Source of the DNA: JTS-AC122 sp041742635
GTDB lineage: Bacteria > Planctomycetota > Phycisphaerae > Phycisphaerales > UBA1924
DNA: 64,000 nucleotides
Assembly (NCBI GenBank): GCA_041742635.1
Contig: JBGSIF010000136.1
Location: forward strand, 1-64,000
Reading direction: 5' to 3'
Position numbers and translations under genes: made by a program. Under the pieces are notes generated by a model, which was not told where the DNA came from, made no database searches, and worked only from the letters and a program-made list of their open reading frames with translations. Positions 52,868 through 60,420 of this stretch are shown one piece after another (the first letter of the stretch is position 1; each line of letters begins with the position of its first letter).

Positions 52868-54360
52868 TCATGTGTTTTTCCGACGGACTTCGATGATCTT
52901 CGCCGCGAACTTTTCCATGACCCCTTTGACGAGTGGGTGGTCGGTCGGATCGTTAGGTGGCTCCACGGCCGCGGCACGCGGTGTATCGGTGTTCGGGACG
53001 CTCGGAACAGGTTCGGTGATTGTGAAGCGAGCCGGCTGGCTGGAAGAGATCATGCCCCCCGTGCGTGTGTGTGGGGGGGGGGGCGAGTTCGCCGCGGGGA
53101 TTGTCGCTTGCGTTGTCGGCGGTGCAAGAGCGGATCTCGGCTCGCCCGAAGAGGGGCGGGACGGCCCGGCTTCGCCCGCCGCTAGACTTTTTTTGTTCCG
53201 GTTACTCCTTCGGCGGGCCGGGCACCGACGACGGCGCGAGCAGCAGATGTGCCCGCGACGCCCATCGCAACCGCAGCGACATCCGCGAACTTTTCAGACA
53301 TAGCAAGGCGAACAACCGCGGCATCGAGCAGCGCACGAGAAGAAGTGCTCGCCCGCATCGTGCGTGATACGTTCTCGCAGAGCGAGATCATGTAGACAAG
53401 GCCGGCCGCGTCGAAGCGAGCCGCTTCTGCGATCGCTTGCGTTCGGAGATCCCCGGAAAGTTCGACGAGGTCGGTGTCGGGGCCGCAGGCGCAGAGGACC
53501 ATGAGGTCGCGGAAGTAATCGGCCAGCGTACCCAGGAGGTGTTCGGGGGAGATGCCGCGGCCTAGGAGGTCGTTCGTCGTCGAGAGAGCCACGGCGACAT
53601 TCGCGTCGGCCATGGACCGCACGAGCGTGCTGATCAGTTCACGGTCGGGCAAGCCGAGCAGGTCTTGCAAGAGCGGGAGGGTGAGTTTCTTTTCCCCCGC
53701 CGCCATGACGCGGTCCATGAGCGAGAGTGCATCGCGCATGGAGCCGTTGCCCAGCCGGGCCACCATGTGCAGCAGTTCGGGGGTGGCTTCGAGGCTCTCT
53801 CGCTTGACGACGTCGGCGAGGTGTTCGATGATCCGGGCCGTTGGGATATTGCGAAACTCGAAGCGCTGGCAGCGGCTCTGGATCGTCGCGGGGACTTTGT
53901 GGGTTTCGGTCGTGCAGAGGATGAAGACGACGTGGTCCGGAGGCTCCTCCATCGTTTTGAGCAGAGCGTTGAACGCCGCGGTCGAGAGCATGTGGACTTC
54001 GTCGATGATGTAGACTTTGTACCGGCCCCGCAGCGGGCGGTAGATGCAGTTGGCGATGAGTTCGCGGGCCTGCTCGACGCCGTTGTTGCTCGCGGCGTCG
54101 ATCTCGATCACGTCCGTATCACGCCCGAGCATGATCGCGTCGGCGACTTCTTTGGGCTCGTCGCCGGGGGCGTTAAGGGCTTTGGCGAAGACGCGGGCGG
54201 TGGACGTTTTGCCCACGCCGCGGGTGCCGCAGAAGAGATAGGCGTGTGCCACGCGGTTGTGCGCGATGGCGTTCTGAAGAGTGCGTGCGATCTGCTCCTG
54301 CCCGACGACTTCGTCAAAGGAGCGGGAGCGGTATCGGCGGGCCAGGACGGTGTAGGACAT
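52868..54360 (-). CDS. dnaX: DNA polymerase III tau-like long form, read by -1 frameshift at 53188-53194
   Basis: Predicted product of 497 aa: 391 residues in the zero frame, then 106 in the -1 frame. That frame is open from the A7 slip site to the TGA at 52868-52870, checked codon by codon. The extension has a Pro/Ser/Thr-rich linker, including a proline run encoded by the G11 tract (53073-53083), and ends HPLVKGVMEKFAAKIIEVRR. This resembles the C-terminal end of long DnaX proteins in other bacteria (pattern PLV...F...I..VR). A homopolymer miscount (A7 instead of A8) would give the same long protein without frameshifting. Confidence 0.75.
53155..53210 (-). promoter_or_regulatory. Programmed -1 ribosomal frameshift signal in dnaX
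   Basis: On the minus strand, AAGGAG (53210-53205) is followed after 10 nt by the heptamer A AAA AAA (53194-53188) in the correct phase (ACA AAA AAA GTC TAG). After a 7-nt spacer comes a hairpin with stem GGCGGG (53180-53175) and CCCGCC (53160-53155). Internal Shine-Dalgarno, slip site and stem-loop have the same order and spacing as in E. coli dnaX. The zero-frame stop TAG lies one codon after the slip site. Confidence 0.75.
53182..54360 (-). CDS. dnaX: DNA polymerase III gamma-like short form (zero frame)
   Basis: 392 aa. It is the clamp-loader ATPase of the replisome. AAA+ motifs are Walker A CGTRGVGKTSTAR, Walker B YIIDEVHMLS and the arginine finger in TIQSRCQRF, plus EIDAASNNGV. The usual four-cysteine zinc module after AKALN is missing: the region reads ALNAPGDEPKEVADAIMLG. 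The zero frame ends TGTKKV just after the A7 run. The start lies 9 nt after the zinc-ribbon gene, so they are co-transcribed, and no clear ribosome-binding site precedes the ATG. Confidence 0.94.
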   Translation of the reverse strand: MSYTVLARRYRSRSFDEVVGQEQIARTLQNAIAHNRVAHAYLFCGTRGVGKTSTARVFAKALNAPGDEPKEVADAIMLGRDTDVIEIDAASNNGVEQARELIANCIYRPLRGRYKVYIIDEVHMLSTAAFNALLKTMEEPPDHVVFILCTTETHKVPATIQSRCQRFEFRNIPTARIIEHLADVVKRESLEATPELLHMVARLGNGSMRDALSLMDRVMAAGEKKLTLPLLQDLLGLPDRELISTLVRSMADANVAVALSTTNDLLGRGISPEHLLGTLADYFRDLMVLCACGPDTDLVELSGDLRTQAIAEAARFDAAGLVYMISLCENVSRTMRASTSSRALLDAAVVRLAMSEKFADVAAVAMGVAGTSAARAVVGARPAEGVTGTKKV

Positions 54361-54369
54361 GCGGGGAGT

Positions 54370-55113
54370 TTAGGACAGTCTCGGAGCCGCCTCGGGGATC
54401 GTGCGAGAATTGGCCTCGCCGCATTCTGGGCATCGGTCGGTGGCGATGCCTGCCAGGTCATAGGCGCAGAAGATGCAGCATCCGGAAGCGCGGCGACGGT
54501 ACCGGCGGACGAGGCGCAGCACGGCAAACAACACACAATAGACCACCCCAAAGAACGCGGAGTTGAGTACGAGGGCAGTCCAGGCTGGCCGAAGTGGGAG
54601 GGCACGCCGAATGGTCTGGGTAACTTTGCCTTTGGTAATTCGATCAGGAAGTTCGTAGCCTCCAAGGACTTCCGACGTCGTGTTTGATACTGGCGTGGTC
54701 GCGGTTCGTTCGTACCACATGCAGCGCAGCGGCCAGCCCGAGGCGTGCTGCTGTGACATGTTTGACGACTTGGAAACAAGCGGTCCCCAGGATGGTCGGC
54801 TTGGAGCGTTTCCCTCTTCCCGTGAGGACTTCATGATGGCACGTTTCTTTTCGAGAGCATCGGCAGGCGCGAGGCCATCGGCGGATGCGGCGGTATACGG
54901 TCGTGATTGACGTTCAACGCGACCAAACACAAACGACTCGGATACGTAGTACAGGTCGGTGCCGATGAGGTCCATCCAGTACCGGCTGCGGGCCTTGGGC
55001 CATGACGGCTCGCCCGCCGCCGCGAGCGCCCATGCCACCAAAACGGTCGTGAGCACGCCGAACCCCAAGCACCACGTCGCTCGACGCGCGACCCCAGCGA
55101 AGGTTCGGTTCAT
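54370..55113 (-). CDS. Membrane protein with C-terminal zinc ribbon, unknown function
   Basis: 247 aa. There is one membrane segment near the N-terminus (WCLGFGVLTTVLVAWALAAA) and another near residue 190 (LVLNSAFFGVVYCVLFAVLR). A basic patch and a zinc ribbon follow: CIFCAYDLAGIATDRCPECGE. This C-terminal ribbon is frequent in planctomycete membrane proteins. ATG 55113 is chosen because GGAG lies 5 nt before it. It lies directly upstream of dnaX, 9 nt apart. Function unknown. Confidence 0.8.
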   Translation of the reverse strand: MNRTFAGVARRATWCLGFGVLTTVLVAWALAAAGEPSWPKARSRYWMDLIGTDLYYVSESFVFGRVERQSRPYTAASADGLAPADALEKKRAIMKSSREEGNAPSRPSWGPLVSKSSNMSQQHASGWPLRCMWYERTATTPVSNTTSEVLGGYELPDRITKGKVTQTIRRALPLRPAWTALVLNSAFFGVVYCVLFAVLRLVRRYRRRASGCCIFCAYDLAGIATDRCPECGEANSRTIPEAAPRLS

Positions 55114-55134
55114 ATCACTCCGGTCCATCCGCGA

Positions 55135-55761
55135 CTATCGCTTCTTCGTTTGCTTCTGTGAACTGGATTTTTTGGTTGACGGCGAAGGAGATTTCTTGGC
55201 GGATTTGCTGGTCGGCGCCTTGATTGCCGGTGATTTGGCTTTGCTTTGATCGGCCTTCTTCGCCGCCGACCTCGCCGCCGCCGCTTTGTTGTTGACCAGG
55301 ATGGCCTTCTCGTAGTGCTCGATGTACTTCTTCACCGGCGTCTTGCTGATCGCCTCCCCGATGACATCGAGTGCGAGGTCTTCGATTTTCTTGAAACGGA
55401 TGCAGCACTTGCCCATGTCGAGTTTCTTGCCGGTCTTTGCCCACGCCTGATGAAACCACAGCCAGTGCGTGCCCTCGCCGTAGACGGACATAAGGTACAC
55501 CGACATGTAGTTTTTCTGAGACGCAAGCCCTGCAAACGGGAGCGGCTGCTTCGGGTCGCAGTGGTAGCCGGGGGGGAAGACGCTGTGGGGGATGTAGTAA
55601 CCGATCATGCCGTACTGCATCCCTTCTTCGTAACCCGATTTGCCGTCGGCACCGCGATCGAGGTTTTTGAGGATGATCTTGCGGACCTGCTCGATCGCGT
55701 CGCGCCGATCGGGGGGCAACTCGGCGAGGTACTGGGCGACGGTAGTGGCTTTGGACTGCAT
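55135..55761 (-). CDS. DUF1801 (YdhG-like) protein with lysine-rich tail
   Basis: 208 aa. The first 150 residues are a DUF1801/YdhG fold (TVAQYLAELPPDRRDAIEQV, GMIGYYIPHSVFP, GKCCIRFKKIEDLALDVIG). The last about 50 residues are almost only Lys, Ala, Ser and Pro (KSAKKSPSPSTKKSSSQ), like a histone H1-type nucleic-acid-binding tail. ATG 55761 is chosen over a longer frame because the domain starts there and the promoter -10 is only 6 nt upstream. Function of the family is unclear; the tail suggests DNA or RNA binding. Confidence 0.85.
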   Translation of the reverse strand: MQSKATTVAQYLAELPPDRRDAIEQVRKIILKNLDRGADGKSGYEEGMQYGMIGYYIPHSVFPPGYHCDPKQPLPFAGLASQKNYMSVYLMSVYGEGTHWLWFHQAWAKTGKKLDMGKCCIRFKKIEDLALDVIGEAISKTPVKKYIEHYEKAILVNNKAAAARSAAKKADQSKAKSPAIKAPTSKSAKKSPSPSTKKSSSQKQTKKR

Positions 55762-55767
55762 GAAATC

Positions 55768-55796
55768 AGTATACCAAGCCCACTTCACGCAGTGGG
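55768..55796 (-). promoter_or_regulatory. Extended -10 promoter and inverted repeat of the DUF1801 gene (leaderless mRNA likely)
   Basis: On the minus strand TGGTATACT (55776-55768) is an extended -10. RNA would start about 7 nt later, at the A of the ATG (55761), so the mRNA is probably leaderless; no ribosome-binding site could fit. Just upstream, CCCACT (55779-55784) and AGTGGG (55791-55796) form a perfect inverted repeat over the spacer/-35 region, a possible operator. Confidence 0.55.
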
Positions 55797-55816
55797 GGCA
55801 ACGGATGAGGTGAATG

Positions 55817-55848
55817 AAAAAACAAGCCACGGCGCTTTCGCCGCGGCT
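55817..55848 (-). terminator. Rho-independent terminator of the 55879 gene
   Basis: On the minus strand AGCCGCGGCG, an AAAG loop and CGCCGTGGCT (one G-T pair), followed by TG and TTTTTT (55822-55817). It lies 31 nt after the stop of the secreted dehydrogenase-like gene and isolates the DUF1801 promoter. Confidence 0.92.
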
Positions 55849-55878
55849 CGTTTGGAGTTGAATAGGCACCAGCGATGT

Positions 55879-58800
55879 CTAGCAGCCAGCGAAGAAGCAC
55901 GCGAGGAAGTCGAAGAAGTCCTGGCTCGTAGTCTGGCCGTCGTTGTTGTAGTCGGCGTTGTCGATGAAGAATGCCGCTATGAAATCGAAGAAGTCCTGAC
56001 TGCTCAGCGTGCCCGAAGCGTTCCAGTCGCAAGGGCACGCGGCGGTGACGGTGAGGATCGCTGGGTTGCTCATCGACTCGCCGCATGTGTTCGACACGCG
56101 CACGCGGTACGAACCGCCGTCGGCGGCCATGACGTTGTTGAGGGTGAGAGTCCGAGTTGTCGCACCGGGGACGGGATCGTTGTTGCGCAGCCATTGATAC
56201 GCGAGCGGCCCGCTGCCGGCGACGGTGACGCTGAGGACCGCGGTCTGACCGGCGGGGACGGAAACGCTGCTTGGATGTGTGGTAAACGCGGGGGCATCGA
56301 GGTTCATCGCCCAGCACACGGCGTGTTCGAGCAAGTGCTCACCGTCGTGAGTGACAGCGCTAAATCCCGCGTCTTCGAGGAAAAGGAACACACGCCGCGC
56401 GGGGGTGACATACCCGTCGGCGACAGTTGCCCCGGCTTCGGCGGCCATGACGGCGATGTCGGTCGAGCCGGTGCGCCGAGCGAGCACCTGCGTGCCCGTG
56501 CCGACGTTCCCTGTGCCGACGCTCATATTCTGGCCTGATGTATACACCGCGAGTGTGCCGGGCGCGAAGTGCTCAGTGATCGGGTGGGTGGTGTTGACGA
56601 TATCTATAGACGTGGTCCCACCGACGACGACGCCGTTATCGGTCAGGGATTCACGCCCGGCGCGGAGCAGGGCGTTTTCCCAGAAGATCATCGGTACGTT
56701 CGCCGAGCGGAACTCTCCGGCGATGTTGCCCGATGCGATCGTGGACGAAGCGATCACCAGCCCGAAGTCGTTTGCGAGTTGTGCCGCCGCGGGGCGATTG
56801 GCAGGCTCGTCGTCGAGTGCGACGACGTCGTACCCGATCGAACGGAGATGATCCGCAGCGGCAAGGTCGGCAGGAGTGGGCGGAATGGACACGCCGATCA
56901 TCGCAACGCGCGGTACCGCGCCGACCCGTATATACCCCGTCTTTTGACTCACGGCAAGCCCCGCGGAACCTGTGACGCTCAATCGCACTGTGTATAGCCC
57001 GTCGTCGTTGTAGGTGTGCGACGGATTCTGGAGGGTGCTCGTCGTGCCGTCGCCGAACTCCCATGCCCATGCGGTGGGAGAAGGCACGGTGGACAGGTCC
57101 GTGAACTGGACTGTAAGTGGAGAAGACCCGGACGTGACATTCGCGCTGAAATCAGCGTCGCCGACAAACCGAACACGTAAGACGTTGGCTCCCCGATCGA
57201 TAGGTGAAGCGAAATCGAGGTCTTTGTAGAAGTCTGAGAAATACAACCCGTCGGGACCGGCGGCGAGCGCGACGACGGTTGCCTTGCCCCCGCCCACGTA
57301 CTCGATCAGCGGCGTCGGCCCGCTGATGCGATTGCCGGCGGCGTCGAGGACGAACTCGCTGATCCGCTTGCCGTTCCCTTGCGGGCCGGTCGCCCACGTC
57401 GGGCCTGATTCGGACACGAACGCGTGGTCCTGCTTGGCGGCGGGGAACTGGCTGCCACCCAAGGTGCTGGGTTGGACGAACGCCATATTCACCGGTCCTG
57501 TGGCCGGGTTCCAGTTATAGATGGCGAAGTTGGCCATGCTCGCGTCGGACCCGTTCCAAAGGTAGTTTCGTCCGCGGATGATCTTGGCGAACCGGTCCAC
57601 GCTCGGCCCGTTTTCGACTTCGTAATGCGCGTTGTCGCTCGCACGCCACGCCCCACCGAACGGGTTGCGGACGCCGTAGGCGAACACATAATCCCGTGAG
57701 TTGATCCCGTCCGCGGTAGTGTAAAAGGGGTTGTCGTTGGGGGCGGTACCGTTGCGGTTGAGCCGGAGGATTTTGCCTCGGTACGAGTTGAGATTCTGCG
57801 CCGTGCCGGCGTCGAAACCGTCACCCATGTGAACATACAACTTATCATCCGGTCCAAATGTAATGTTTGAGATCTGGTGCGATTGTCCCTGGCTCTCGTT
57901 GACCATATCGAGGATGGTGGTCTGGGTGGAGGCGGTCAGCCCCCCGTCGGTGCTGACGAAGCGCACCACGCGGGGGTAGTGTGGGGCGGCTTCTTGGCCG
58001 GGAACGCTGCTGTACAGCAGCGTCGCGTACACGTCGCCGTTCGTTGGGTCAACCACGATCCCTGCCAGTCCCTGCTCGCCGGAGCCAGGGAAGTTGCCGG
58101 TGGGGTTGAAGTTCAGGAGATTGGTCGCGTAATCACCGACAGTGCCGTCGCGTGTCACGACTTTGATAGTTCCATACAACTCTGTAACATAATACATCGG
58201 TGAGTTTGGGTTTGGTCCCGGGTTGGGTACGAACGCGATATTGACGGGGAGTTGGAAGCCAGTCGCAACGACCTCGACGCGGTACCCCGGCTGGCGAACG
58301 GCCCACGGCACCGGATTACCACGAGCGAGTTGGGAGAAATCTGGGACACTCTGGCCCGCCGCACCGACATAGGTCGCGCCGCTCGCGGTGATCCAGAAAT
58401 AAGCATCGGTGCCCGCGCCGGGTGCGATACTGACGGCGGGGATGTAGACCGTCACCTCGCCGACGTCGTGTGTTTGAAACGTCAGGTCAGTATCCGGCAG
58501 CACGAGTGCCGACGCCAGCGAACCCGCGGAGATTCGCACCCGAACGGGTGCGTGGGCCGACAACGCCGCGCTGTTGATCACCTGGTTGGATACCCCGTCC
58601 ACCCCGCGGTACTCCAGCAACGCTTCGCCCGCGGCATTCTCAATCCGAAGGCTTGGCTGCGTACCCGAACTCGCCACCGGCAGCACGATGGGCTGCCCGA
58701 TGGAACTTTCCAGTGTCGGAGCCGGGGCGTCGTCAATATCTTCGATTTCGAGTGGAAATATCTGGCTCGCCGCGCCGGTCGAGAACAGCCGTTCGCCGAA

Positions 58801-59217
58801 GGCACTCCATTCGGTCGGCGCTTGCCCGCTCGAATCACGGTGGCGAGTCCGAAGGCGGTATTGTGTGTTGGGCAGCAGTTCGACTCGGCCGGCGTGTGAG
58901 CCTTGAAACGTCCCGTCTCCCAGGTGGGTGTGGACGCGCTCCACACCACCGATACACAGCGTCGCCCAGATGCGCTGCGACGGGGTGACGGTCCATATTT
59001 CCCAGTCGGTGCAGGCGTGGGTGTCCCCGGGGTTGGGGTCAGAGAACGGCTCGGACTCCATGTGGCAGTCCGCAGGGTTCACGATGCGGCCGATCGGCGG
59101 TTCCGTGACGATCGGCGTCGCGGGCGGCTGATTCTGTCCCAATGCGGCGGAGGCGACCACGACCGCGGCACTGGTGCCGAGTAGCAGTTGCCAGGTTGAG
59201 GCGATTCGGTTGAACAT
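55879..59217 (-). CDS. Secreted multidomain protein: PQQ-type sugar dehydrogenase beta-propeller, PKD, Ig-like and dockerin-like repeats
   Basis: 1112 aa. A signal peptide is visible (SAAVVVASAALGQ). Residues about 330-690 form a glucose/sorbosone dehydrogenase-like propeller (GFQLPVNIAFVP, GEQGLAGIVVDPTNGDVY, DDKLYVHMGDGFDAG, YGVRNPFGGAWR). A PKD domain follows (AWAWEFGDGTTSTLQNPSHTY split near 735), then an alpha/beta domain, and an Ig-like domain (PSSVSVPAGQTAVLSV). The end has two dockerin-like repeats with SQDFFDF and DYNNDGQTTSQ. It probably acts on the cell surface. ATG 59217 has AAGGAA 6 nt before it. Confidence 0.88.
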   Translation of the reverse strand: MFNRIASTWQLLLGTSAAVVVASAALGQNQPPATPIVTEPPIGRIVNPADCHMESEPFSDPNPGDTHACTDWEIWTVTPSQRIWATLCIGGVERVHTHLGDGTFQGSHAGRVELLPNTQYRLRTRHRDSSGQAPTEWSAFGERLFSTGAASQIFPLEIEDIDDAPAPTLESSIGQPIVLPVASSGTQPSLRIENAAGEALLEYRGVDGVSNQVINSAALSAHAPVRVRISAGSLASALVLPDTDLTFQTHDVGEVTVYIPAVSIAPGAGTDAYFWITASGATYVGAAGQSVPDFSQLARGNPVPWAVRQPGYRVEVVATGFQLPVNIAFVPNPGPNPNSPMYYVTELYGTIKVVTRDGTVGDYATNLLNFNPTGNFPGSGEQGLAGIVVDPTNGDVYATLLYSSVPGQEAAPHYPRVVRFVSTDGGLTASTQTTILDMVNESQGQSHQISNITFGPDDKLYVHMGDGFDAGTAQNLNSYRGKILRLNRNGTAPNDNPFYTTADGINSRDYVFAYGVRNPFGGAWRASDNAHYEVENGPSVDRFAKIIRGRNYLWNGSDASMANFAIYNWNPATGPVNMAFVQPSTLGGSQFPAAKQDHAFVSESGPTWATGPQGNGKRISEFVLDAAGNRISGPTPLIEYVGGGKATVVALAAGPDGLYFSDFYKDLDFASPIDRGANVLRVRFVGDADFSANVTSGSSPLTVQFTDLSTVPSPTAWAWEFGDGTTSTLQNPSHTYNDDGLYTVRLSVTGSAGLAVSQKTGYIRVGAVPRVAMIGVSIPPTPADLAAADHLRSIGYDVVALDDEPANRPAAAQLANDFGLVIASSTIASGNIAGEFRSANVPMIFWENALLRAGRESLTDNGVVVGGTTSIDIVNTTHPITEHFAPGTLAVYTSGQNMSVGTGNVGTGTQVLARRTGSTDIAVMAAEAGATVADGYVTPARRVFLFLEDAGFSAVTHDGEHLLEHAVCWAMNLDAPAFTTHPSSVSVPAGQTAVLSVTVAGSGPLAYQWLRNNDPVPGATTRTLTLNNVMAADGGSYRVRVSNTCGESMSNPAILTVTAACPCDWNASGTLSSQDFFDFIAAFFIDNADYNNDGQTTSQDFFDFLACFFAGC

Positions 59218-59255
59218 CCGGGTTCCTTTAGAATCGAAGTGTGAAGGAAGCGACG

Positions 59256-59261
59256 AGTATA
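59256..59261 (-). promoter_or_regulatory. -10 element of the secreted dehydrogenase-like gene
   Basis: TATACT on the minus strand (59261-59256), preceded by a T-run and without a good -35. RNA would start about 32 nt before the ATG. Further upstream an inverted repeat CGTGTGT / ACACACG with a 6-nt loop lies near 59294-59313. Confidence 0.45.
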
Positions 59262-59405
59262 AAAAACAGTGCCGAAACGTGCGCATTCATAGCGTGTGTA
59301 TCGACACACACGCGGTGACAAACCAGAGTGTAACCCATCTTGTCGGTTTCGCCAACGAAAACGTCCGCGTCCTTAATCGCGGCCACTCTGGGACGCTCGA
59401 CCGAC

Positions 59406-59897
59406 TTACGCGTATCCCAGATCGTCCAGGTCTTCTTCTTCCAGCCCGAAGTGGTGTCCGATCTCGTGCAGCAGCGTGATACGAATTTCTTCTTCCACCA
59501 GGTCGTCGTCGCAGGCTTCCCACACTGGGGGGTTGTTCAGACTTCCATCCGCGGCTTCGTTGGTCTCTTCATCCTCCGGCTCATCGTCTTCGAGAGCGAG
59601 GCTCACGATCCCATCGCGGAAGAGATGGACTTGATCCGGAAGCAAACCGGTGTCGTCGATGGTACGATCAATGAGACCGCTGCCGGTGTGCAGACCGCAG
59701 AGGTCGGAGCCGTCGGACTCGGTGCCGTCGTCGTTGCGCAGCAGCCCGTCGTGCCGGAGTTCATCGAGTAACTCGGGCGGCGGTTGATCCATGACGACCA
59801 ATGAGATCTCGTCGAGCAAGGCGCGGATCCGTACCGGCAGAGCATGGATGACGCCTTCGAGGATCCGATCGAAGCGGTCTTGGTCGCGTCGGTGCAT
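59406..59897 (-). CDS. Zincin-like metallopeptidase family protein (DUF1025-type)
   Basis: 163 aa, very acidic. The zinc-protease motif HEIGHHFGLEEEDL lies near the C-terminus, as in the small zincin-like family common in bacteria. The N-terminal part reads FDRILEGVIHALPVRIRALL, and LVVMDQPPPELL matches the family's typical start. Residues about 105-125 form an acidic Glu/Asp stretch absent from minimal members. It is cytoplasmic; the substrate is unknown. Confidence 0.88.
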   Translation of the reverse strand: MHRRDQDRFDRILEGVIHALPVRIRALLDEISLVVMDQPPPELLDELRHDGLLRNDDGTESDGSDLCGLHTGSGLIDRTIDDTGLLPDQVHLFRDGIVSLALEDDEPEDEETNEAADGSLNNPPVWEACDDDLVEEEIRITLLHEIGHHFGLEEEDLDDLGYA

Positions 59898-59935
59898 ACC
59901 GCGAGCATACGCGGGGCATCAGAGTGTCCGCAGCC

Positions 59936-60271
59936 TTACCCTTGCGTCGCCTCATTGCCCTGTTTCAACGAGCGCAGCAGCGATTCGGCCTTCTTCGGGT
60001 TGATCGTTCCCCACGCCACCCCATCGGCGATCTTCGCCTCGGCCTCGCTCCCGCCCGCGTTCAGGATCAGCGCCGCGTCCTGCGGCTTGATCGACCCCTC
60101 GGCGACATACGCCGCCACTTCGCGCCGGCTCTGCTCGCGCTGCCGAGTTTCGCAGACCTTACGGATGTTGTGAACCAGCACCCATACGACCGCCCCAAAC
60201 ACAAGTATCCCTAGTACGGCGACTTCTTCGGAGTCGATCCCGGCGAGCATCAACGGTGTACTTGAAAACAT
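59936..60271 (-). CDS. Small single-span membrane protein, unknown function
   Basis: 111 aa. One membrane segment (VAVLGILVFGAVVWVLVHNI) is followed by a cytoplasmic helical part rich in charged residues, with two similar short motifs, YVAEGSIKPQDAALIL and GVAWGTINPKKAESLL. These resemble a repeated SHOCT-like element. ATG 60271 is chosen because GAGGAGG lies about 6-8 nt before it; a frame reaching to 60382 lacks this. It may be co-transcribed with the metallopeptidase gene 38 nt downstream. Confidence 0.7.
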   Translation of the reverse strand: MFSSTPLMLAGIDSEEVAVLGILVFGAVVWVLVHNIRKVCETRQREQSRREVAAYVAEGSIKPQDAALILNAGGSEAEAKIADGVAWGTINPKKAESLLRSLKQGNEATQG

Positions 60272-60420
60272 GGCCGCCTCCTCATTGTGCAATAGACAAC
60301 TCCCGCCCTCCCGGGGCATCGCAGGAATCATATTGGGAAACCCATCGATCAGTTTCAACCGCGGATGTGGACAATACGACACCCGGCGAGCATGGGCTGT
60401 TGCCGGGTACCATTGGCATC

